Source of the DNA: Chrysoperla carnea
Taxonomy: Eukaryota > Arthropoda > Insecta > Neuroptera > Chrysopidae
Assembly: GCF_905475395.1 (NCBI RefSeq)
Contig: NC_058338.1
Location: forward strand, 94,411,435 to 94,475,434
Direction: 5' to 3'
Length of the DNA: 64,000 nucleotides
Shown here: positions 45,101-55,490 of the stretch, one piece after another
Position numbering within the stretch: the stretch's first letter is position 1
Layout of the letters: each line of letters starts with the position of its first letter
The notes under the pieces: generated by a model
Told to the model about the DNA's origin: nothing
Seen by the model: only the letters and a program-made list of their open reading frames with translations
The model's database searches: none
Program-made: the position numbers and the translations under genes

Positions 45101-46353
45101 TTCACAGCACCGGTGATCATTTCGTGGCCACATTTTTATTTGGCTGATGATGAATATAAAAATTATATTATTGGACTTTCACCGAATAAAACTATTCATG
45201 AAAATCATGCTTATGTCCAAACGGTAAGATCGTCATGGCGTATTCCAACGCGAATCTTGTAAATTAGAGAAAAAAGCCCACTTGTTAATGATTAAAATGT
45301 AATCAGGGCCATCTTTAACATTTTGAAGGTCATTGGGCACATAAGGATCAAGAGAACCCTTTTTGTAAAACTTCATTTAACAGCTATAGATCGAGAACCC
45401 ACTCCATTTTCCGTGTCCGTCGATTGCGGGGCCCTGGGCATTTATCCAGAGTTCCTAGTAGAAAAGAAAGGGCCTGAATATAATACCTGACAGGATTTGC
45501 CTACAGACTCAAAAAGTACCTATCCCTCACAGACCTGTAGGCCATTGCAATCCGCCCAGACAGTTACAAGACTGATAATACGCTCTTTCTTCTTCTGTCA
45601 TTGCAAAAATTGCATCATGCAATCCTTGATGGAGGATCTCAAACTAAAACAACTATATTGGATTTCTATCCTGCCGTTCTTAAAGAAGGAAGCTAGGTTA
45701 CGCAGTGCCCAAAGAGGTTGAGGGTCAGATTGCATAAGGATCGATAAAAAGTCTTGATCATTAATTCAAAATTTTTTAGATGACTGGTATACCTTTGCGT
45801 GGGTATAAACGAGCTCAGATAAATATGTTTCTTATCAAAAACGAAGAAGTTTCGCTTCTAAATAATGTTAGCGAAGGATTATTTCCAATATTATGGATTG
45901 AAGAAGTAAATATACAAAATCACATACCTTTATAAATTTTCCATTATTCTTCATTATTTTTAGGGTACTGATTTGCCAGAAAACTTTCGTAAAATGTTAA
46001 AAGTTACATTTTCCTTACTAAAAATTATGGATATATTTAAACCATTTATAATCTTATGTGGATTTAGTTGTTTGATAATGGCGATTGTTTTATATTTAAA
46101 ACAAAATAACATGCTGTGTTTTGCGAAGGATAATCAAATTTTTGATGTTCAAGATGATGATAAATCAATACATTTGCCACCACCAGGATATCCAGCTATT
46201 CAAAATCCATATTCAAATAATATTGAACATTTTAATATGATGAATGTTCAACGAAATATGAATGGTCTTGGCCAACAATTTGATGGTGTCAATCAATTTG
46301 GAATAAATCGACGAATTGCACCAAAACCTGCTGATGGATTTTTAAGACAATAA
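39129..46353 (+). CDS. CD36/SCARB-family receptor, SNMP2-like, nine exons
   Basis: CD36-family proteins are two-pass membrane proteins that bind lipids; insect SNMPs serve pheromone-sensing neurons and support cells. Exons are 39129-39242, 41385-41542, 42089-42233, 43370-43538, 43600-43691, 44303-44511, 44911-45223, 45780-45905 and 45964-46353, all with GT-AG borders and closing phases, giving 571 aa. There is an N-terminal membrane helix at about residues 8-30. The ectodomain contains MWQKLPIPI, FNVTNPKE, KEVGPF, KDILFNG, GTDGYIIPP, DLCRS, the Cys cluster CYC...C...C and PVIISWPHFYLAD. A second membrane helix at about 467-488 leads into an unusually long (~80 aa) Asn/Pro-rich tail. GTDG, DLCRS, the CYC pattern and WIEE favour the SNMP side over emp/croquemort, but this is by memory of the family. 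The exon 1 donor (GTTAAT) is weak. Introns hold a Helitron, palindromes, a family A repeat and a hAT MITE. Confidence 0.9.
39330..40490. repeat. Large palindrome split by a Helitron
   Basis: The left arm, about 39340-39725, is matched in reverse complement by 39757-39809 and, after the Helitron, by 40314-40487. Landmarks are AAAGTAATATTGAGTAC, GGACGAGGA, TTTCAAGATTTC and CTGAAAAACAATT. Removing 39810-40313 makes the right arm continuous with the left arm's complement. The left arm carries an extra tandem copy of a ~30 bp TTTTTAGAC...CTAGAAGAC unit. It lies in intron 1 of the CD36-like gene. Confidence 0.85.
39810..40313 (-). mobile_element. Non-autonomous Helitron-like element
   Basis: On the minus strand it begins TCACTACATAGTATAAAACA (40313), preceded by A. 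It ends CTAG (39813-39810), followed by T. The 3' end has a GC hairpin (CCCGTGC...GGGGCGGG). A second, similar 3'-end motif (CCCGTGCGAAGCC in the same orientation) is about 95 bp inside. It is 504 bp with no target duplication and no Rep/helicase. Confidence 0.85.
41602..42069 (-). repeat. Family A repeat, shortened copy, ends at an exon
   Basis: It starts TATACCAAGGTATAC and ends GTCAATTGTTTGTTTTCA. It lacks part of the middle. Its T-rich end runs directly into the pyrimidine tract of the acceptor at 42088 (exon 3 of the CD36-like gene). A further ~50 bp fragment of the family lies at about 42388-42436. Confidence 0.8.
42475..43248. repeat. Foldback element, ~145 bp arms
   Basis: Arms 42475-42617 and 43102-43248 are reverse complements at roughly 80%, sharing CTTTTAGAAGCAAATCATAT, GCTGAATCTGAATATGCC and AAGATGGCGGCCAGATTT. 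The ~485 bp centre is AT-rich. Both arms translate to similar peptides (ISTLLNLNMP...RPEVR) simply because they are copies. It lies in intron 3 of the CD36-like gene. Confidence 0.9.
45304..45476. mobile_element. Short hAT-type MITE
   Basis: The ends are CAGGGCCATCTTTAAC and AAGAAAGGGCCTG. Eight-base flanks AATGTAAT (45296-45303) and AATATAAT (45477-45484) differ at one base, as expected of an ageing hAT target duplication. The interior has the GGGGCCCTGGGC block common in such elements. It is 173 bp, in intron 7 of the CD36-like gene. Confidence 0.75.
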
Positions 46354-46465
46354 TTTTCGAAACGATGTTTGAGTATATTCAAGTTAGAGTTACTTTCAAG
46401 TTCTTGTTAATGTAAATTGTCTCAACATAGTGTCAGAAAGTTATATTTTTTTTATTTTTCTTATA

Positions 46466-46990
46466 GGTGGATAAATCTAGCGGATTTTGATAATGAAATC
46501 GAAAAATTTTTGCAAATGGCTATTTTTTTTTGAACAGGTTTCTTTTGTTGTAAAAAACTACAGAAAAGAAGTTTTCCCGTTCCGACACAATCCCTGCGAC
46601 TTACCGCATGGAGTTTTTATTTCTACTTTGTTTTCTTTGGTGACATTTTCTTTAATATCTCTGCTTTTATTAATCGGATTGAGACGAATAAAAAAAATAA
46701 TTGTTTATTAACAATTTCCACATCGACTTTGCCTGCTATCCTGAACATAACAAAATAACCTCAAAATCTCAAGAAAATCGCTGTAAACTCTTATTTTCAA
46801 CTTTCTCTGCTAACTTTTCGAAAAATGGATTGAGTTGAAAATCTAGAAAAATATGTAACTTATGATAAAAAAGGTGATAAGGATGACAAAAAGGTGATTT
46901 TAGACCCGATACATAACCTCAATTTTGAGAAAAGCGATTTTTTCTGAAAAATTTCAACAGCTCGTATAGTTCAGGCAAATCATCGGACTT
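46466..46990 (+). repeat. Family D repeat copy
   Basis: It follows the CD36-like stop codon by ~110 bp and shares GTGGATAAATCTA, GGACAATCC-like and CATAACCTCAATTTTGAGAAA blocks with 12515-12885 and 50886-51675. It could overlap the 3' UTR. Confidence 0.75.
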
Positions 46991-47014
46991 TAATTTTTTT
47001 AAATTGTAGGTTTT

Positions 47015-47898
47015 TATACCATGTATATATGAAATAAATAGTGTCCGACCGAAGCTTCGACTTCGGCTTCGGCCACCTTCGGCCAAAAAACCACCTTTGG
47101 TCAAACATTCGGCTTCGGCCTGAATTCAGGCCGAAGCCGAAGCTTTGGCCGAAGGTTCTTAGCAAACGTCGGAATTGAACGAATTGTTCTAAATGTTATT
47201 ATTTTGAAATAAATTTCAAGGTAATTTTTTTAATCATCTTTAGATTGACTTCTAGATCAACTTCTCAAGATCATAACCTCTAAATCAACTTGTAGAGATC
47301 AACTTTAATATTAAAGTTTTATAATCATGTTTTTAAACCTTCGGCTTCGGCCGAAGGTTGTGGCGATAGCCGATTAATCGGCTTCGGCTTCGGCCAAAAA
47401 TCGACCTTTGGTCGGACACTAAAAATAAATCAAAGTATATTAAGTTTAGTCCAAGTTTGTAACGCTTAAAAATATTGATGCTACGAACAAAAATTTTGGT
47501 ATAGGTGTTTATAAAATCACCTAATTAGTCCATTTTCGGTTGTCTGTCCGTCTGTCTGCCAACACGATAACTCAAAAAATGATATCAAGCTAAAATTTTT
47601 ACAGCGTGCTCAGGACATAAAAAGTGAGGTCGAGTTCGTAAATAGTCAACATAGGTCTATTGGGTTTTGGGTCCGTAGGACCCATTTTGTAATTGTAAAC
47701 CGTTAGAGGTAGAACAAAAGTTTAAATACAAAAAATGTTCCTTATAAAAAAATAAACAACTTTTTTTTGAAACATTTTTTCGTTAACATCAGTGTTTACT
47801 CATGTGAGCGCAAATTAGGCGCAAATTATATCGTATGTATTATATGGGGATATCAGTTATATATGTGTGACATGTATACGTATTTATGTAATGTGCAA
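47015..47898 (-). repeat. Family A repeat interrupted by a MITE and truncated
   Basis: It starts TATACCATGTATATATGAAA, is broken at 47041-47419 by a TA-flanked MITE, and resumes with the usual AGTATATTAAGTTTAGTCC. It ends near 47898 without the CACTTG terminus, where family D sequence begins, so its far end was lost at that junction. Confidence 0.85.
47041..47419. mobile_element. TA-flanked MITE with GTGTCCGACC inverted ends
   Basis: Inverted termini GTGTCCGACC and GGTCGGACAC are bordered by TA on both sides (47039-47040 and 47420-47421), as in Tc1/mariner-type insertions. The sub-terminal regions are built of CTTCGG/GGCCGAAG units, a GC-rich composition unlike the surroundings. It is 379 bp with no transposase, inside a family A repeat. 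Confidence 0.85.
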
Positions 47899-48070
47899 AG
47901 GTCGATGCAGAAATTCTTAACAAAAAATTATTTTTTTTATTCGCCTGAATCGGATCAATAGAAGCAGAGATATTCAAGAAAACGTCACCAATGAAAACAA
48001 TGTAGAGATAAAAACCGCGTGCATAAGGTCGCACGGAACCGGAAAACCCTTTTCTGCATTTTTTACAACG
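47899..48070 (-). repeat. Family D repeat fragment
   Basis: GGTCGATGCAGAAATTCTTA, AAGAAAACGTCACCAA and CGGAAAACCCTTTTCTG match the right arm of the palindrome at 50886-51675. It abuts the truncated family A copy. Confidence 0.75.
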
Positions 48071-48529
48071 AATTTCAGACGCTTACGTCAGTTAAAGATG
48101 CCTGTGTGATCTCAGAGTTAGAATATCGTAATATTTTTTAAGACTATAATAAAAAAATTTATTTTTTGGAAATAAACTTTCTTCTTTTTTCAGATATACA
48201 ACTTACCTATCATGCTTTTAAATCCTAAATATACAAATCACAATTCTTAAAACTGAAAAACGAAAAAATTTCTTTTTTATTTTACCCAAAATCCTGAAAA
48301 ATAAATTAAAAAAAGATTTTAATAATTAAACATTTATTTAAATATAATAAATTTTTTAAGCATTTCTAATAAACATATTAAAATATGTAAAAAAAAAAGT
48401 TTTCTCGACTAGTCTATTTTAATTTTTTGGTATTATTGTAAACAATTTCTTCATACATGCCTTTTACTACTATAATTTAATTTTGTTTTTTAAGGCACTA
48501 ATTTTATGTGTAGGTAATTTAAGATCATT
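48071..48529. other. AT-rich stretch, nothing recognised
   Basis: Low-complexity A/T runs only; no exon or repeat boundary is seen. Confidence 0.4.
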
Positions 48530-48533
48530 TTAA

Positions 48534-50008
48534 GAGGACACACACATAAAAACTATTAAATTTTTTATTAAATACTGTTGCAGCACCCAAAGTCTTCCAA
48601 TTTTTATTTCTCGAGTTAGTTAATTTTTTAAAGGAGATAACTAAAAAGGTAGTCCAAGACTAGTAGTCATTCAAGGTAGTACGAGCGTCAAAGCAAGTTT
48701 AGACTTGTGGTTGAAATTATTTATATTTTCAACTTTGATGATGAATTTTGTTATAACTTCATGAAATGGAGCCGAAAAATAACAATAAAATTTTTCGATA
48801 TCTTGGTTTTCGAAATATCGAAAGCTAAATAATTAAATAAATTTTCTATTTCGGATATTTTGAAAATTACTCCAGATATCGAAAAAGTTTATTCTTACTT
48901 TTCGTCTTATATTGTCAAGTTATAACAAAATTCAACATCAAAATTGAAAATATATTAATTAGTCGACCACATCGGATTTTTTTTTTTTCAAAGTTTATAA
49001 TTGATCAATTATCAATATTTAATTTTAATTTAAATAGTTTTTTTTTAATTTCCATCGACTAGTTTTAGAGAAATCTATGAAAACATCCATCTACCGTTTT
49101 ACCATAAAATCAATGTTACTTTTGAAGTAATTTATTTATTTAAATAATCTGCCAACACTCGCCCCCTGACATTTTCAGAATTTATTTAGACTTAGTCTAA
49201 CACATATTTAAAAGAAAATCAAGCTTTTTATTTAAAATTGCCCTGGCGCTTGTACACCCTTAATTAAAAATTTGCAAAAGCAAAGCGTATTATTTTATTT
49301 TTATTCCTAACGCTATTTTTCTTCGGAGATGTAATTACTGAATTTAAAAAGTTAGAAACGGTGTACTTAAAATATAGATTATTAAAGCGCTTGCATTTAT
49401 TCCTTCTACAGCATAGTATCCGTTTTTAATTGACCGAAACTATTAAAAAAATTCGATTAAGTCTTGAAGTTTCGAATTGATGATAAAAATAATAATGATA
49501 ATTTTATTTTATAATTCCAAAGTACCTCGATAACCGAGCTTTATGCGGTATTTTTTGAGTTAAAAAGGCACAAATTTTATCACTAATATAAGAACCAAAG
49601 AACCATTTAAAATGTCTCCACACAAATGTCCCTTTATTTCTTCGCCAATAGCTGTCAGGAAGAATCATATTTTGCAGTCAATGTTTCAGTTTTTCTCGAA
49701 GACACGGAAAAAACGACAATTTCTAAAAATGAAACCTAGCTAGATTGATTTTTCGCCCCAAAAGCCCCTAAATACTAATTTTCATGAAAATCGTTGGAGC
49801 CGTTTCCGAGATTGTTGATATATATACAAGAATTGCTCGTTTAAATATAGAATATTTCAAATTCAATTCTTACATTCCTGAAGAAGAAAACTTTTTGCAT
49901 AGCAGCGCTTGGTAAATTATAAACTTTCTAATCATAATAATTTATCGATTGACAACATTTCATAAATTTAGACTGAACAACACTTTCAGGTTGGTTGTAT
50001 GTGTCCTC
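48534..50008. mobile_element. Long TTAA-flanked element with GAGGACACA ends
   Basis: Inverted ends GAGGACACACAC and GTATGTGTCCTC lie directly inside TTAA (48530-48533 and 50009-50012). It is 1475 bp with no recognisable transposase. The interior includes 48700-48950, similar to the MITE at 20914, and 49640-49760, similar to 35925-36010, so it is composite. The inverted ends are short (9-12 bp), so the call is less sure than for the other TTAA elements. Confidence 0.55.
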
Positions 50009-50012
50009 TTAA

Positions 50013-50885
50013 ATTAATTATATAAAAATTGGCTTAAAAAGTAAAAAATTATTTTTCGCTTCTTAATTTAAGACATAATAAATAATAATGGCAAACATGA
50101 GAATATAATAATTATATCAAACAATAAAAAAATAATTCGAAATTTTTTCGCAATAATTCGAATGATTAAAATTTTTTCGATTTTTTCTTTTCAAATTTCT
50201 AACGAGTTTTAATAATATCGAAATAACTCGTTAGGTGTCGTACCAATCAATATACAAATGCAAATGATATTTCATAATACGAAAAATTAAACGATTTTCT
50301 TTTGAAAATAAATAAAATAAAATATTTAACAGTTCCGAGAGATTATTTCATTTTGATAACAATATGGTACCCGTTACAAAAAAAGCTAAAAAGCTCCCGT
50401 GATGCTCGTACTAATTGATAGTATGAATCGATATCTTATAGTTGAGCACGAAATACTGGGTGTCTTTTCTCAGGTTTATAAAAATGGGATCTACTCGAAG
50501 CTGTTACAAAATTATGTATCACTTAATAGTGTCGTTTCTATTTAAATTTATTTTATAAAATTTAAAAGATTTTATTCGAGTTTTATTAATTTTTGTATCT
50601 TTTTCATTTTGGTTTTATTCTTTGGTAAAAAAAAAAGACGTGTTTCTAAAACTAATGCAAACAATTTTGTGCAAGATGTAGTGTAATCTTTGGAAAGCAT
50701 TAAGAAATGGAATGTTGACATTATTTAATGCTTTATTTTTGGTAACTTTCAAAAGGCATTTTTGGTTGATAAAAAAAATATCTTAATCGCAAAGAGTGTT
50801 TTTAACTCTTATAGTTGGGTAAATCTACATAATTTTGATAATCAATTCAGAAAATTTTAGGTGAAGACTATTGTTTCTTTTAATA
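50013..50885. other. AT-rich stretch, nothing recognised
   Basis: No exon is supported. The last ~70 bp already belongs to family D-like sequence. Confidence 0.4.
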
Positions 50886-51675
50886 GGTTTATTCCGTTGT
50901 AAAAAATACAGAAAAAGAGTTTTCCGATTCCGGAACTATCTGCACGACCTTCTGCACGCGGGTTTGAAACAATTTATCTCTACATTGTTTTTTTGTATAT
51001 TTTCTGCTTCTATTGAACGGATTGAGACGAATAAAAACAAAATTGTTTGTTAAGAACTTCTACATCAACCTTAAAATAGTCAACGCAGTAAAGTCATATT
51101 TTAAACTTTCTCTAATAACTTTTCGAAAAATAAAGAGATTGATTTGAAATTCTGGAAAAAATGTAACTTATAATCATAAAAAAGGGTGGTTAATTTTAGC
51201 CCGATACATAACCTCAATTTGACAAAAACTAATTTTTCAGAAAAAATTCAACAATTGAAAAATTTGTTTTTCTCAAAATTGAGGTTATGTTTAAACCGGG
51301 CTAAAATTTACGACACTTTTTTTATGATCATAAATTACATCTTCTTCCAATTTAATTTTAAACCCAATTCCTTCATTTTTCGAAAAGCTATCAGAAACAG
51401 TTGAAAATATAAGGTTACAGCGGTTATCTTGTCATTTTGAGGTTATTTTGCTCTGTCCAGGGTGCGATAGCAAGCAAGGTCGATGCAGAAATTCTTAACA
51501 AACAATTCTTTTGTTAATTCGTCTCAATACGATCAATAGAAGCAGATATTTTCAAGAAAACGTCACCAAAGAAAACAATTTAGACATAAATTGACCCAAA
51601 ACCGCGTATAGAAGATGGTGCGGATCTTCTCTTGTACCGGAAAACTACTTTTCTGTATTTTAGAACGAAAGAAAT
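50886..51675. repeat. ~790 bp palindrome of two head-to-head family D copies
   Basis: The left arm, about 50886-51245, and right arm, 51255-51675, are diverged reverse complements meeting near AATTTTTCAGAAAAAATTC. Pairs include CATAACCTCAATTT with AAATTGAGGTTATG, TTTTCGAAAAAT with its complement, and GGAAAACTACTTTTCTGTAT with ATACAGAAAAAGAGTTTTCC. The centre has almost no spacer. It does not encode a protein. Confidence 0.85.
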
Positions 51676-52556
51676 CTATTTATTTTATTTTTCAAGTAAA
51701 GCGATTTCTACTAGCGAGCTTTCAACACTTTCCCAAATGCCACAACAAGTGCTGAGTCAACTGAATCAAGCACTCAAAATATCTAACTAAGCTTTTGTCT
51801 AGAATAAAACATTTGATATTTATCCTTTTAAAAACTTATTTTAGATATTCTAAGTGTATAAATTGGTTTAATAAAGGCTTTGTTCTTCTGAACACGGCAA
51901 TTTTTAATTCACTTTTTATTAGTTCTTTAACATTAAATCATTTAACATTAAGCGTTAGTGTAGTCTTAAAATATGGCTAAATGAAAAAGTACAGAAATGA
52001 AAAAACTTTCCAAATTAATAGATACATGATGATAGTACAATCATTTTTTTTTATTTTTTAATCCAAATTTATCTGTTTCCATCATGACTCGAAAATATCT
52101 CATATCGTGTTTTTTTTTTAATATATCATCAATCCCGAATTCAGTGTGTTTATGAAACAGAAAAATGGATTTGAAATTAAGATTCCTTTAAATGAATAAC
52201 AAAAGATTTTAGAATTAATAAATAATGGTAGCAAAAGCATATAATATCTTGTAAAATAACATATTTTAACAAAGAAATATTTATTTATTCTTATTATTAT
52301 TATTATTATTTTTTTTTTTTTTGGATTAAACAACGAAAAAAGAGAAGTTTATTGGACCTTAATGAATGAACGGAACCTTTATTATTAGTTACAGAATATT
52401 TCTCCAAAATATACTTTTTGATAAAATAATCTTAAAACAGATTATTTTGATTAAAGCTACCCTATCTTTATTACTATGCCTAAAATGAGCACGAGTTTCT
52501 ATCAATTAAATTAGATTCTTCAATAAAGTGCTAAAAAAAGCTTGGAATAAGTTATA
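51676..52556. other. AT-rich stretch with simple repeats
   Basis: There is a (TTA)n-like run near 52288-52320. No coding exon is supported. Confidence 0.4.
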
Positions 52557-53141
52557 GTTCAGTCCCTCTATTTGGAAAAAATCTTTGGTCACTCTTCGTG
52601 GCCATGGGGGATGAGTTCTTAATGTTCAAAACAAAATCGAACAAAACAAATCAAAAACAAAATTCCAAAAAAAGTTGCACAAAAAACTCAGAAAAGTTGT
52701 TTTTTAACGCGTTTTTTGAAAAATTTTTTTGCTGATAACATTCAATGGGAAAGTTAGAAAGTTGAGATATTTCAAAAATACGTATTTTGAGCCAAGACTC
52801 AACCCTGTATCTTTATCCGTTCTCTAGTTATAAGCAATTGAAGTTTTTAAATTGACAAATTTTTGTTCTCGATAACGACGAGGGTGGGGTATAATAATAG
52901 TATGAAAAAGTAGAACTTTTTATGTGCTATTTATGCTATTTTTTTGAATTTGTATTAATAATAGAAATGGGCCTATACCTGTTTATTTCTTACTGCCAGA
53001 CAAGTTAATAAAAAATTTTGATATTTTGTAAATGTTTAGTCATACTTCGACTTGAGAGGGTTCATTTTGGTCGCTAGCCACCTCAACTGACATCAATTTT
53101 CAAATTTTTGAAAAGTTGTTTTCCAAATAGAGGGATTGACC
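52557..53141. mobile_element. TA-flanked MITE
   Basis: Inverted ends GTTCAGTCCCTCTATTTGG and CCAAATAGAGGGATTGACC differ at two bases and are bordered by TA (52555-52556 and 53142-53143). It is 585 bp with no transposase, consistent with a Tc1/mariner-type MITE. Confidence 0.8.
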
Positions 53142-53680
53142 TATTAAAAAACACAGACTAACGAGTAGTACAAAGCAATCAAAAAGTGTCGTTAAAACCA
53201 CTCGAAATTCAAGATATTATATATCCATGTTAAAGACGGTGGCATCAGAAAATTCATCAAAAATGGTCAGGATTGTTTTGTGGGTTTTACACGACTTAAA
53301 AATTTAACTTTCCAGGTTTCTTTGCTGAAAAAACGCTGAAAATGTTGACTAGAATACTTGTAGTAATTCTGTTTTAAGATTATACAACCAAAAAAGAAAT
53401 ATTTGAAAATTCCGTGATAAGAAATATATCTCAAGATATAAAATATCATCGTTTTCACTAAGTTTAAATATAATCACAGTGTTACTTCTAAATTTATAAG
53501 GCACGGATTTAAGAATTTATAGGCATTTAAAATGGTTACCAAAATTGTCGGTCTTTTTCAATAGTTTTAATTGGAAAAATAAAATTGAAAAACGGACTTA
53601 CCGATTACAGTTTTATTCTATTTGATTAAAACTGTTGAAAAAGAACGTCGTCCATGGATCCCTTTATATTCTTTAGCTTA

Positions 53681-54466
53681 TCAAAATTGAATACGATATT
53701 TCGGATTTGAAGATTCATTAGTTTTACCATCACGACCTAACGACGATCCTCGACGTATTAGGGATGTACTTCCATACATTTTTAATTCCGAGGGTGTTGG
53801 TAAGGAACTAGTCGAGTTATCGCTCATTGTGGATGCTGAATTTCGATTACCACCCATTGTAACGCTACCGTCTGATGATCTAGCACTAGATTTTCTTGAC
53901 GATGTAGTACTTTCATTCAAACGTCCATATTCGCCTAATTTTCTCGGTGATGGTATCAATGATCGTGCCGGAGATTTTCGTTTACTACTTAAACTTCCAT
54001 TACTACTTAGCGAATCGCCACCATCAGACTTTTTACGAGTATTTTCCTCAGAGCTTAAACGTCCATATTCACCCAAACGACGTATTTGCGATGTACCACG
54101 ATGAGCCGCTCGTGGAGGCCGTGGCAAAGAGCTTGGTGGAAGACTTTCAGTACGATTACGACTTCCACTTTCCGCAGATGCTGATGAAGATCTTTGCTCT
54201 GTGGGAGTGTTCGATTGTTCTGACATACAACGCTGTTGTTGTGAGCTACGCCCTTGTTTTTCTAAAAGAAGCATTTCCTCTGGTCTGGTTGCATTTCCAT
54301 CATGACGTGATGATGAGCCAGGAACTAAACCATGTAGAAAACCAGTTGCAGATTCAAACTGCCCCCCTGTACTTCCCACTACACCCGCCAATAATGGCTT
54401 GGGTATTTTTCCTTTTCTCGGCGAAGTGCTTGGATTAGAGAATCCTGGAAAACAGCAAAGACCCCG
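53681..54466 (-). CDS. Terminal exon of an unidentified Ser-rich basic protein
   Basis: The exon begins after a very strong acceptor (TTATCCTTTTCAG, ending at 54467) and runs 261 codons to a stop at 53681. It opens with RGLCCFPGFSNPSTSPRK and is then rich in Ser, Arg, Gly and Pro, as in intrinsically disordered scaffold or microtubule-associated tails. A motif recurs three times: RRLGEYGRL, RKLGEYGRL and a weaker ELKMYGSTS, each preceded by basic or Pro/Ser residues. An alternative acceptor 13 bp further in would shift the frame and is unlikely. GC content and codon use are clearly above background, which supports real coding. I do not recognise the family. The exon at 63115-63302 can splice to it in phase 0. 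Confidence 0.75.
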   Translation of the reverse strand, partial: RGLCCFPGFSNPSTSPRKGKIPKPLLAGVVGSTGGQFESATGFLHGLVPGSSSRHDGNATRPEEMLLLEKQGRSSQQQRCMSEQSNTPTEQRSSSASAESGSRNRTESLPPSSLPRPPRAAHRGTSQIRRLGEYGRLSSEENTRKKSDGGDSLSSNGSLSSKRKSPARSLIPSPRKLGEYGRLNESTTSSRKSSARSSDGSVTMGGNRNSASTMSDNSTSSLPTPSELKMYGSTSLIRRGSSLGRDGKTNESSNPKYRIQF

Positions 54467-55227
54467 CTGAAAAGGATAAGAGAAAAGACAACAGTCGGGA
54501 TATTATCCAGGACCTGCGCAAAATTGATGAACTAACCATATTTGTTGTAGTTAGTCAAACAACACACGCGCATGCAAGGACAGGATACATTGGAATGTTT
54601 ATCTTTGGACGCATCCTTAGTATTTTTTTATAGCCGGAAAACATTCAAAACAACACAATATTCTTCAAAGAGATTCATTTATTTTTGAATCAATTTTTAT
54701 TTCATGCAATGCAATCAATCATACAAGCATGCAACAAATAATACTCTCATTATAAGCAAGCACGTAGCCAGAAAAACAAGCCAAAAATGCTTTAACCTCC
54801 CTTCCAATTTACTTTACTAATTACTTTTTATTCTCCGATCCTCAGGTAATAGTCCCGGCAAAATTCGTCCTGGACCTAAGAGTGCAGGTTGTCGGTAACC
54901 CAGTAGGATATTGTTTAAACTAATTCTTTTTTAAACAAATGAGTAATATTGACCGAATCGCTTTCGGAAATTTTATTATATGATTGGGGTCAAAACTAAC
55001 AAAAAATGTTCTTAGGCATTTTTCTCTAAACTTTCCAGTTTTCGAGTAAAAAATTAGTAAAATTTGAAATAACGTGATTTTTACGATTTTTATCCCTCAA
55101 AAAGCCTATGAGAAAATCAGATTTCTAATATGTATAAAACTTTTATTTGTAGTGTAAAGCTTACTCAACAATATCCCGCAAAAATTTTTGGGCTAATTGA
55201 ATTTTAAGTGCTTGGTTATTAATTGTT

Positions 55228-55490
55228 AAAAAAGCGCGCGAAAAACCACCCAAAAATAACGACTAGAAAGATGAAAATTCACAAATCGACTCAAAATAAA
55301 GTGAAATTAATAGAAAAATTGGAAAAATTTCATTTTCCACAACGCAATCTCTCAGAAAATTGAAAAAGCGAATTTTGCGATTTTTTGGGGGTTGCGTAAA
55401 TGAAATTTTTCTGGTTTTGATTTGTAAAAAAACCATCTTTCTAGCTTGTATAGAACAGAAAATTGTTATTTTTGGGTGGTTTTCGTGAGA
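55228..55490. repeat. Near-complete palindrome of ~260 bp
   Basis: CACCCAAAAATAAC near 55240 pairs with GTTATTTTTGGGTG near 55465. CTAGAAAGATG pairs with CATCTTTCTAG, and the inner CATTTTCCACAACGCAA with TTGCGTAAATG. The whole unit folds back on itself with no distinct loop. Family D-like sequence begins at 55490. Confidence 0.8.

Noticed and set aside
53947-54438. 163-codon plus-strand frame
   Set aside because: It is the antisense shadow of the Ser-rich terminal exon; composition is aromatic and lacks motifs.
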